DNA of 38,507 nt from a bacterium. GTDB lineage: Bacteria; Bdellovibrionota; UBA2428. The stretch lies in the NCBI GenBank assembly GCA_009991595.1, contig JAACVK010000047.1, positions 1-38,507 of the forward strand, written 5' to 3'. Shown piece after piece: positions 8,308-15,083 of this stretch (the stretch's first letter is position 1; every line of letters starts with the position of its first letter). Under the pieces are notes generated by a model, which was not told the origin of the DNA, did not search any database, and saw only the letters and a list, made by a program, of their open reading frames with translations. Made by a program: the position numbers and the translations under genes.

Positions 8308-10602
8308 TTAACGCGATGCATATTTTGCTTTAAATTGTCTCTTTTCTACGAAAGCCATAATCACTAGCCCTAAAACCAAAAACAAGCCCACGAAAACGAG
8401 CTGTTTCGAAAGTCGAAGCCACCAAGGTTGATAGCTAAATGCAACTTGGTAGTCCCGATCCTCAGGAAGCCAAACGGCTGAAAGTGCTAGGTTGGCCGGC
8501 AAAATTTGCAAACTATCTCCAGTCATTTCGTCTTTGGCTTGCCATCCAGGATAGTAGAGCTGGCTAAGGTTTAAAAGGGCTGGCCCTTTTACGACCTCTG
8601 ATAGGTAATAATCGCCTTTATCTTGAATCACTTTAACGTTCAGCTTCGAGTGAGAGTAACTCTTGCAATGGATGGTCTCGGCTGTGCTGGTCTCAAGGAG
8701 CGCGTCACCAATTTGAAAGGTGTTTGGGTTCCCTAGCTGTGATTGAGCCTGATCTAAACCACTCACAATCGAACATCGTTCGGCAACGCTAATTTTAGAG
8801 GGCGCGCTTTCATCAATCCAAACTGGTTTCGAGCTAGGCACATCCACTTTCTTCAGTCCTTTTTGAGTAAAAGCTTGATCCTTATTAAGGTAGATCGAAC
8901 TCGCTAGAATTGGGTAAGAATAACTGAATTTGGGCCGATCAATTGGTAGGTATCCCTTCCAAGGGACTTCAAAAAGAGTGGTCCTGAGTCTTTGGTATCT
9001 TTCCGGCAGAATGGCTGTTCCGCCTACGTCGGCATTGGAGAAACCCCATTTGGAGTAAAGCCCATTTCCTTCTACGATACGAAATTGATTTCTGTAATCT
9101 TCGGTGAAAACTTTTGCTAACTCACTTCCTAAAACACTCCCATTCATTTTTTCTTGATAGAAAGCAGAGCGCACAGAGAGGAAACTTGAAGGCTGAGTCC
9201 ACAATGCCTCCAAAAGAATGAAAACAAAGAAAAGCACTGAAAATCTATAACTGATTTTTTGATTGCGCCTCGATAAAAGAAACAACATGCTCAACAAAAA
9301 AGGTAAAACCAAAATACATCGTAAGGGATTGATTTCGGCACGTTCCATAACGGCATAAATGACCGAGCCTAGAAACATTAGAAGGACGAATATGAAAACT
9401 CCAACCAAAGGTTTTCTCGGTTTGACTTCCAACTTCAATAAACCCTCGGCACCGAGCGCAATCCAATAGGAGAAAGGAATGAGGAAAAAGGAAAATCCGT
9501 AAATTGTAAAATGGGTTCGCTCTAAAACGGGCAGACTTCCAATTAGTTTATTAAAAGGAGGAAGCACTGGAAAATATTTTAAAACGGCAAACACAAACAC
9601 CGCAAACACACCCCAATGATGCGCCTCCCATTTCTTTTTGCTTCGAGCAAAAAAGTAAACACCCCAGCCCATTAGCAACAAAGGAATGAGGCGAATTACG
9701 TGAACAATTTCATAGGGGGGATTTCCATTCCAAAAGCGATGAACCATTCCCAAAAACACTCCTGGCGTTTTTACTTGGTAAAGACCGTAGTCAGATCGGA
9801 AGGTTGAAGGAGTGAGGCTGATCAGCTCAAGAAGAGGAAAAATCATGGGTGCTGCCAATAGAAGCCCAGGAATGTGTAACAAAACCAATAGGACCGTTCT
9901 TGAAAGATAAAACCTTGGATTATTGCGAAAGACCTTAAAGAGAAAGCCAATAAAAAACACTCCAAATAAAAGAACGTGAAGCGCAGTGGCCGATGGAAAT
10001 CCTGCAGTTAAAAGAGCATAGAAGGATAAACAAAAAACAAGGGGCCATCCAGAAAGTCGTTTTCGTTCGGGATTAAGCAAAGCATGGGCTGAAAGCAAAT
10101 ACCAGAGAAACGCGGTAAAGGCATTGTGCCAAGGGTGATTTATGAACCGCAATACGTAGAGTGCAAAAGCAAGGGAAACGCAAAAAACAAAACTCGCTCG
10201 GAAAGAAAGCCGAAACACTCTTTGTCCTAAAAGAAGTGCCGCCCAACTAGCGAAGACTATTTTCGTGCTTACAAAAAAGAACCAAAAAAAACTGTCGGGG
10301 AGCCAGGAATAAAGAAGCGTCAGCGGATAGAGAGGACCTACCTGGACCTCATTTGCCATCAGGGGTAGTCCCATAGAACGAAGGTTGTTCCAAAGCCACT
10401 GACCGTTCTCAAATATTTGCCATTGCAAAGATCGCAATCCAGGCAAGAACACCATATGTCCGACGACGCTTTCTTTGAGCGCCCAAGAGTAAGGCGACAT
10501 TAAGGGCGTTTTTAATCCCAAGAAAAAATAAGGGAAAAATATAAAGCTTAACAGAAAGGCCCAGAAAAAAGAGTTTTTTAAATGGAAGGACTTAGGCCTC
10601 AT
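8308..10602 (-). CDS. YfhO-like multi-span membrane protein (GT-C glycosyltransferase fold)
   Basis: This protein of about 764 residues has a dozen or more hydrophobic segments and a C-terminal soluble domain followed by a final membrane helix. The N-terminal region, with LPGLRSLQWQIFENGQWLW and LMANEVQVGPLYPL, follows the GT-C layout in which the first periplasmic loop carries acidic residues. The C-terminal region, with LYYPGWQA, PANLALSAVWLPE and FSYQPWWLRL, matches the characteristic YfhO-family ending (YPGW, PAN, YRPW-like). Family members are thought to transfer sugars from lipid carriers to envelope polymers; the substrate here is unknown. The ATG at 10602 is preferred over an upstream in-frame TTG at 10623. 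It follows the exported PVE-rich gene on the same strand, about 86 nt downstream. Confidence 0.82.
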   Translation of the reverse strand: MRPKSFHLKNSFFWAFLLSFIFFPYFFLGLKTPLMSPYSWALKESVVGHMVFLPGLRSLQWQIFENGQWLWNNLRSMGLPLMANEVQVGPLYPLTLLYSWLPDSFFWFFFVSTKIVFASWAALLLGQRVFRLSFRASFVFCVSLAFALYVLRFINHPWHNAFTAFLWYLLSAHALLNPERKRLSGWPLVFCLSFYALLTAGFPSATALHVLLFGVFFIGFLFKVFRNNPRFYLSRTVLLVLLHIPGLLLAAPMIFPLLELISLTPSTFRSDYGLYQVKTPGVFLGMVHRFWNGNPPYEIVHVIRLIPLLLMGWGVYFFARSKKKWEAHHWGVFAVFVFAVLKYFPVLPPFNKLIGSLPVLERTHFTIYGFSFFLIPFSYWIALGAEGLLKLEVKPRKPLVGVFIFVLLMFLGSVIYAVMERAEINPLRCILVLPFLLSMLFLLSRRNQKISYRFSVLFFVFILLEALWTQPSSFLSVRSAFYQEKMNGSVLGSELAKVFTEDYRNQFRIVEGNGLYSKWGFSNADVGGTAILPERYQRLRTTLFEVPWKGYLPIDRPKFSYSYPILASSIYLNKDQAFTQKGLKKVDVPSSKPVWIDESAPSKISVAERCSIVSGLDQAQSQLGNPNTFQIGDALLETSTAETIHCKSYSHSKLNVKVIQDKGDYYLSEVVKGPALLNLSQLYYPGWQAKDEMTGDSLQILPANLALSAVWLPEDRDYQVAFSYQPWWLRLSKQLVFVGLFLVLGLVIMAFVEKRQFKAKYASR

Positions 10603-10688
10603 ACTGAACTGATCATAGTGCAATTCTAGGCAAAATCGTAGTCAAGTCAGAAGCTTTTTAAGATAGGCTTTTTGCCTAGCTACAGCGC

Positions 10689-11570
10689 TTAGTTCAATTT
10701 TTGCCTTCGGATAAAATCCAAAGGATGCTTCTTTTTCTTCTTGGGTTCAATCTTTACAGGTGCACGTGCAGGTGTAGGTGCGGGCACAGGCCTCACTACT
10801 TCTGGCTTCGGAAGCACGGTAGCTACCGGCTCTTCTACAAGCACTGGGGTAGCCACAGGCATAATCTCTTCAGAAGGAACTAATATGGGTTTTGCGAGAG
10901 GGACTTCCACTTCATTCGCAGAGGGGCCAATTTCAACTATAGCTACTTCTTCGGATTCTACCATCTGCGGAACTTCTACCTGTTCTGGCTCTACAGCGGC
11001 GGGAGTAGCCACTGTGGACTTTCTTTCTTGTGGAGCGGGAGCTGCAACAAGTCTCTGGCTGTTTGTCGTCGATGGTTCTTTCTCAAGACGAGCCATCAAG
11101 GCTTCGTGCAGCTCATCGGAAACATCTTGTGAGACGTCTTCAAACGCAACTATTGATTGCTTATCGTCGCTAAAATAAGCCAAGGAAAAAAGCGCCGACT
11201 CTAGAGCAGAACCTTTTGAGGTTCTTTCAATCTCGCTGTGAACGGAGTATATAATTTTCACAAAATCAGCCCATTGAATTTCGTCTTCCTTAAAGGCGGT
11301 CCAATTCGTATCTTCCGCTACAAGGGAAGCTTCTTTTAGAGCGGAAACGATCTCAGCCGCTCCTAAAACACAATCAAGGTAGCTTTGATGCAATTGTTCT
11401 ACTGTAAAATCAAGATGCCCAGTGCTCAATTGCATATAGCGATGCTGACCAGAGAATTTTAAAACTTTGTTCGCTAAGAGTTGTGCTTTTTGTGCAACCT
11501 CATTGGAATTGGAAGCAAAAGAGGAAAACTGAAAAGAAAGAGTCAGAGCTAGGATAAAGAATCGTTTCAT
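10689..11570 (-). CDS. Exported protein with long Pro/Val/Glu-rich low-complexity tail
   Basis: This 293-residue protein begins with a clear signal peptide (MKRFFILALTLSFQFSSFAS, cleavage before NSN). Residues about 22-160 form a helical domain with one Cys (YLDCVLGAAEI). Residues about 170-270 are low-complexity, dominated by Pro, Val, Ala and Glu (for example PKPEVVRPVPAPTPARAP), resembling a TonB-style extended linker. The end is strongly basic (KKKKKHPLDFIRRQKLN). This suggests an envelope protein that spans periplasm or peptidoglycan, but no partner is identifiable. A TTGACG-N17-TAAAAG promoter ends 6 nt before the ATG and there is no Shine-Dalgarno, so a leaderless mRNA is possible. Confidence 0.75.
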   Translation of the reverse strand: MKRFFILALTLSFQFSSFASNSNEVAQKAQLLANKVLKFSGQHRYMQLSTGHLDFTVEQLHQSYLDCVLGAAEIVSALKEASLVAEDTNWTAFKEDEIQWADFVKIIYSVHSEIERTSKGSALESALFSLAYFSDDKQSIVAFEDVSQDVSDELHEALMARLEKEPSTTNSQRLVAAPAPQERKSTVATPAAVEPEQVEVPQMVESEEVAIVEIGPSANEVEVPLAKPILVPSEEIMPVATPVLVEEPVATVLPKPEVVRPVPAPTPARAPVKIEPKKKKKHPLDFIRRQKLN

Positions 11571-11576
11571 GGCGCC

Positions 11577-11605
11577 CTTTTAACGCAATGTGCGCGCTGC
11601 GTCAA
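11577..11605 (-). promoter_or_regulatory. Putative promoter 6 nt upstream of an ATG
   Basis: On the minus strand TTGACG (11605-11600) and TAAAAG (11582-11577) are separated by exactly 17 nt. Only GGCGCC separates the -10 from the ATG at 11570, implying transcription starts at or beside the start codon. Confidence 0.45.
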
Positions 11606-11626
11606 ATGAATCCTGAGCAAGGACAA

Positions 11627-11662
11627 CTGCGCATAAATACATGTGGTTACGACAATGCGCAG
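11627..11662. repeat. 8-bp inverted repeat between VOC gene and exported-protein gene
   Basis: CTGCGCAT (11627-11634) and ATGCGCAG (11655-11662) are perfect inverted copies with a 20-nt AT-rich spacer. On the minus strand no T-run follows, so it is not a standard terminator. It sits upstream of the leftward promoter at 11577-11605 and could be a regulator site. Confidence 0.35.
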
Positions 11663-11696
11663 CTTTTCCCTTATGCCTTGAGAACTGACTCAGTCT

Positions 11697-12473
11697 CTAC
11701 TTTTTTACTTGAGAGAAGAGTGAAGCCACTCCGCCCTGAGGGTCTTTGATAGTCATAGCCAAGCCAAAACCACCGACATCCACTGGACCTAGTAGAATAT
11801 CAGCTCCTAGTTTTATCGCTTGCTGAGCCTTTTTCTCACAATCCTCCACAAAGATGTAATTGTGCCAGCCTGTCGGTAATTTTTTCAAATCCCCAGTGGC
11901 TTCCATCATTCCGCTTCGGTATTTTTCATTCGAAGTGAATACAAAGTAGTCGTTCGCCATTTCAAGCATTGGTTCCGGAGTCCAGCTAAAGAAATCACAA
12001 TAGAAACCGCCAGATTTCTCTAAGTCATTGGTGATCAACTCGGTCCAACAAAAATGACCAGGCTTTTCGCCGATGCTGTCAGCACAATCCGAGGTTATCT
12101 CTGCCAGGTTTTTCCACAAAAATACCATGCTGTTGTTTGGATCTTTAACAATGGCCATTTCACCAAACTCTCCTGCCTTCATAGCGGGAGCAATGATCGT
12201 GCCATTCATTTTCTCAGCCTTTTGAGTGAAAGCATTTAGATCATCCGCGTAAAAATAGGTGTTCCAATTAGAGCTTTGATTCACAGGGCTTTGTTGAGGT
12301 CCAATACCTGCAATGTTTTCTCCGCCTAATTGAGCAATGTGATATTCGTGACCATCTCCACCATCAATGGTTTCAAATTTCCAGTTCAAAAGATTTCCAT
12401 AAAACTTCATTGAAGCTTTAGGATCTGTAGAACTCAGGTCAGCCCAACAAAACTTTCCATCATCATATTTCAT
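11697..12473 (-). CDS. Two-domain VOC (glyoxalase/bleomycin-resistance fold) protein
   Basis: This 258-residue cytoplasmic protein contains two tandem VOC modules. Each opens with a matching phrase, KFCWADLSSTDPKASMKFY (about residues 7-25) and GHFCWTELITNDLEKSGGFY (about 138-157). Each closes with a KDPNNSMVFLW or KDPQGGVASLF strand. This arrangement matches the VOC family group that includes hydroxylase-like and CFP30B-type proteins; most have no known substrate. A strong GGGAGGAG Shine-Dalgarno lies 8 nt before the ATG. It is a stand-alone leftward gene with inverted repeats in both flanking gaps. Confidence 0.92.
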   Translation of the reverse strand: MKYDDGKFCWADLSSTDPKASMKFYGNLLNWKFETIDGGDGHEYHIAQLGGENIAGIGPQQSPVNQSSNWNTYFYADDLNAFTQKAEKMNGTIIAPAMKAGEFGEMAIVKDPNNSMVFLWKNLAEITSDCADSIGEKPGHFCWTELITNDLEKSGGFYCDFFSWTPEPMLEMANDYFVFTSNEKYRSGMMEATGDLKKLPTGWHNYIFVEDCEKKAQQAIKLGADILLGPVDVGGFGLAMTIKDPQGGVASLFSQVKK

Positions 12474-12552
12474 AAAAGTCTCCTCCCGGTTTTAATTCCG
12501 CTATGTAACTGAGCATTGTAAGGCCCGCTTGGGAGGTTGGCTATGATGATCT

Positions 12553-12578
12553 GAAGTCATTTTATTCTAATTGACTTC
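12553..12578. repeat. GAAGTCA/TGACTTC inverted repeat upstream of the VOC gene
   Basis: A perfect 7-bp inverted repeat with a 12-nt AT-rich spacer lies in the gap between the TVP38-family gene and the VOC gene. It may be a terminator for the former (leftward reading; the downstream tract is not T-rich) or an operator for the latter. Confidence 0.3.
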
Positions 12579-12615
12579 GGAGGAAGTTGCTCTGTGAAGC
12601 TCAGATGGGTCTGGA

Positions 12616-13293
12616 CTATCGGCGGTATTGCTTTATCCCGAGAAGTAATTTCTTCGATAGTAGAGGAAGCAACCCTAACGCAGTGAAGCTAAAAATCATC
12701 TCTACAGAAAGGAGTCCAGAGGCCGAATCGAGTTCTGCTAAGCGAGTTCCAGCGTTCACATAAACAGCCGTTCCCGGCAGCATACCGAGCTGGCTAACCC
12801 AATAGAAGCTAACAGTCTTTATGTTAGAAACCCCTGATAACAGGTTAATCATCCAAAAGGGAAAAGCTGGCACTAGGCGCAATGAGAATAAGTAGAATCC
12901 GCCTTCCTGCTCAACGCCTTCTTGAATAGAGGATAGCTTCTTGCCGAAATTCTTCTCAACATAAGACTTCAAGAAATATCTAGAAAGCAGAAAGGCGCCC
13001 GTTGCCCCCACCGAGCTCGCAAATGACACTAAAATAAGTGAATGCCAAAAACCAAAGAGAGCACCCCCAGCAAGAGTGAGAACACTGGCAATCGGTAAAT
13101 AGAGTGTGTTGGAAAGGGCATAGATTGCAAAAAAGAAGATGGTAGATGTCCAGAGGTTGGAATCAACAAAGCTTTGAAACTCAAAGGTTTTAGATTTTAT
13201 AATGTCGAAACTAAAGTATGTCCCTAGCCCATAATTCAGATATAAAAATATTCCTATCAATAGCGCAGAGAGCGCGCCGATCTTTTTAGACAT
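12616..13293 (-). CDS. TVP38/TMEM64-family (SNARE-associated/DedA-like) membrane protein
   Basis: This 225-residue protein has about six hydrophobic segments. The central hallmark is LYLPIASVLTLAGGALFGFWHSLILV, the re-entrant loop region of the SNARE-associated Golgi/DedA superfamily, followed by GATGAFLLSRYFL and RLVPAFPFWMINLLSGVS. Relatives are linked to lipid scrambling or flipping across membranes, but this member's role is unknown. Its ATG lies inside the end of the upstream recombinase gene (ATGTCTAA, 8-nt overlap), so translation is likely coupled to it. Confidence 0.9.
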   Translation of the reverse strand: MSKKIGALSALLIGIFLYLNYGLGTYFSFDIIKSKTFEFQSFVDSNLWTSTIFFFAIYALSNTLYLPIASVLTLAGGALFGFWHSLILVSFASSVGATGAFLLSRYFLKSYVEKNFGKKLSSIQEGVEQEGGFYLFSLRLVPAFPFWMINLLSGVSNIKTVSFYWVSQLGMLPGTAVYVNAGTRLAELDSASGLLSVEMIFSFTALGLLPLLSKKLLLGIKQYRR

Positions 13294-14452
13294 TTGTGTC
13301 CGCGTCGCTAGGTCTAGCTTCCGGTATTGGGCCGTTAGACTCTTTAGCGATCAAGCGACCATAACTAAGGTTGTGAACAGCAGAATGCCTTGGGTCGTTT
13401 CGTCTCTTGTCATAACGTGTGATCATCAAGGGCGATGTCCACCCCGCCATTTGTTGAACTCCTCGATGGGTGGCTCCTTGGTCAAGCGCGTGGGTGATGG
13501 CCGTCGCCCTCAGCATGTGAGGAGAAAGTCTATTAATCAAACCAGCCTTGATCCCCGTCTTTCTAATGATCCTTCCTACTTCACTATCCGAGAGAGCTTG
13601 TCTAAAGTGGGAGGCTCGAGTGGAAATCAGTAAGGGTTGGTCGTGGTGTCGATTACCCCAGTCCACCCATTCTTTGGGGCAATCCGATAGACTGCTACTA
13701 ATGGGAGCTTCTTCGTTAATTCGAGTAAACCAATGGGCCCAAGTCTGCTGGAGTCTAGGAGGGATGGGTAAGCGCCTACTTCGATCACCTTTACCTTGAA
13801 TTTCTATGGTCCATCGATTGTCGCTAAACTCTAAGTGCCCGGCTCTAATGGCGACCGCTTCTGATCGACGTAATCCAAGCATAAGTAGGGTTTCTACGCA
13901 GACTTTCCCTAGGGCCGAGCTCATTCCGAGCACTCTAAGATCTGGAAAATAAGAAAGCAGAGCCTGAATTTCTTTATCTGCTAAAAATCCGGTCTTTGAT
14001 TCTTGGGTTTGAGGGTAAGCTCGAATCAATTCGGCGGGATTTCGATCGACCCAGTTTTGAGCGATGGCCCATTTGTAAAAAGATTTCACAACGGCGATTT
14101 TTCGGGTGACTGAAGATTTCGCGAGCCCCTTTACGGTGGTCAGGTGATCTCGATATCCGGCGACTTCTGCGGCCGAAATCGTGCCCCAATGATCGATCCA
14201 ATTATTCAGCCTCAAATAGGCTAAAAAATCGTGCAAATCTCGCTTATATGCGCGTTGTGTGTGGTGACTAAGTTGAACAAGTGAGAACTCCGTAATCGCT
14301 GCAATTGGCCTTTTAGGCGTAATTTCCGGGGCAGAAATAATAAGCTTTTTGCCTGCTTTTTTGGGCTTTTTTCGGGTGTTTTTTGGAAGTCTTTTTGCTG
14401 ATTTTCTTGAAAACAGCGTTTTTAGATTGTTCCAGATTCTTTGTAGCTTCAT
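13286..14452 (-). CDS. Tyrosine recombinase (XerC/XerD-like) with basic N-terminal extension
   Basis: This 388-residue protein has a core SAM-like DNA-binding domain (about residues 55-140: HTQRAYKRDLHDFLAYL) and a catalytic domain with the full active set: Arg195 (LGLRRSE), Lys221 (QGKGDRSR), His312 and Arg315 (SPHMLRATA), Trp338 in place of the second His (AGWTS, as in Cre), and nucleophile Tyr347. Xer proteins are usually about 300 residues; here roughly 50 residues rich in Lys/Arg (SRKSAKRLPKNTRKKPKKAGKK) precede the core, and about 35 follow it. It could resolve chromosome dimers or serve a mobile element; no attachment site or partner element is visible. It is divergent from the HIT gene and translationally coupled to the TVP38-family gene. 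Confidence 0.93.
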   Translation of the reverse strand: MKLQRIWNNLKTLFSRKSAKRLPKNTRKKPKKAGKKLIISAPEITPKRPIAAITEFSLVQLSHHTQRAYKRDLHDFLAYLRLNNWIDHWGTISAAEVAGYRDHLTTVKGLAKSSVTRKIAVVKSFYKWAIAQNWVDRNPAELIRAYPQTQESKTGFLADKEIQALLSYFPDLRVLGMSSALGKVCVETLLMLGLRRSEAVAIRAGHLEFSDNRWTIEIQGKGDRSRRLPIPPRLQQTWAHWFTRINEEAPISSSLSDCPKEWVDWGNRHHDQPLLISTRASHFRQALSDSEVGRIIRKTGIKAGLINRLSPHMLRATAITHALDQGATHRGVQQMAGWTSPLMITRYDKRRNDPRHSAVHNLSYGRLIAKESNGPIPEARPSDADTNV

Positions 14453-14469
14453 CTTTCTTTAATTTTGAA

Positions 14470-14497
14470 CTATTATTTCTAAAACGCAAGATTACAA
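14470..14497 (-). promoter_or_regulatory. Putative promoter of the recombinase gene
   Basis: On the minus strand TTGTAA (14497-14492) and TAATAG (14475-14470) are 16 nt apart, with the ATG 17 nt further on behind a purine-rich AAAGAAAG. Confidence 0.45.
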
Positions 14498-14502
14498 ACA
14501 CT

Positions 14503-14508
14503 TATAAT
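14503..14508 (+). promoter_or_regulatory. TATAAT -10 element upstream of the HIT gene
   Basis: A perfect TATAAT lies 20 nt before the GTG at 14529 in the AT-rich divergent spacer. No good -35 is seen at the right distance and no Shine-Dalgarno precedes the GTG. Confidence 0.35.
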
Positions 14509-14528
14509 GCATGATAATTTAACTTATC

Positions 14529-14984
14529 GTGACAAAAGTAATTTTTTTAGAACTCTATAAGCAAAATGATTCTTCGATTTTTTGGGAAAATCAGCATTTC
14601 TTCGCTTTGCTCGATAGATATCCGGTTTCTCCCGGTCATGCGCTTGTTGTCCCTAAACGAGAAGTGCTTTCAATTTTCGATCTAAATACGCACGAAAAAG
14701 CAGGGTTTTTGGATGTTATTTCTGAAGCTAAAAACGCCATTCCCTGGAAGTCCCTAGAAGAGTTTTATTCTTCGCTAGAAGGCGCTCATTCGAATAAGGC
14801 TCTTCAGAGCGACCACTTGGGAGAGGCAAGCAACGATTTCAACATCGGAGTCAACGAAGGCTCGAACGCTGGTCGCACCGTAGAACAGCTACATGTTCAC
14901 ATAATCCCTCGCTATCCCGGCGACTGTAGAAGCCCCAAAGGGGGACTCAGGCTTCTTATGGGCCCGGAACTGGGGCACTATTAA
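14529..14984 (+). CDS. HIT-family nucleotide hydrolase/transferase
   Basis: This 151-residue protein has the HIT fold pattern. DRYPVSPGHALVVPKRE (about residues 29-45) is the substrate-binding strand region, and GVNEGSNAGRTVEQLHVHIIPRYPGD (about 107-132) is the catalytic loop. The usual His-x-His-x-His triad appears here as Gln120-x-His122-x-His124, keeping the catalytic central His. A longer than usual segment (about 70-100) lies between the two halves. HIT proteins hydrolyse or transfer nucleotides such as Ap4A or AMP-lysine; which substrate is unknown. The start is GTG at 14529, the first possible start after the TATAAT. Divergent from the recombinase gene and 99 bp upstream of the helicase gene, same direction. 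Confidence 0.9.
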   Translation: MTKVIFLELYKQNDSSIFWENQHFFALLDRYPVSPGHALVVPKREVLSIFDLNTHEKAGFLDVISEAKNAIPWKSLEEFYSSLEGAHSNKALQSDHLGEASNDFNIGVNEGSNAGRTVEQLHVHIIPRYPGDCRSPKGGLRLLMGPELGHY

Positions 14985-15026
14985 GTAAATAAAATCGGCT
15001 GCCTACAAAGGTGATTAAGAAAGCTC

Positions 15027-15060
15027 TTGAAGACCTAAATGCACTGCGTTATGAGGTCTT
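15027..15060 (+). promoter_or_regulatory. Promoter with overlapping inverted repeat upstream of the helicase gene
   Basis: TTGAAG (15027-15032) and TATGAG (15050-15055) are 17 nt apart, a good sigma-70 spacing. A perfect 7-bp inverted repeat, AAGACCT (15030-15036) and AGGTCTT (15054-15060), straddles both elements like an operator. Alternatively it is a hairpin terminating the HIT transcript. Confidence 0.45.
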
Positions 15061-15083
15061 AAATTCCCTTAAAAGGTGGCCCG

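Noticed and set aside
10741-11178. Long rightward frame opposite the PVE-rich exported-protein gene
   Set aside because: It is the mirror of a low-complexity coding stretch (Pro/Val/Glu codons read back as Ser/Gly/Thr), with no domain, signal peptide or ribosome binding site.
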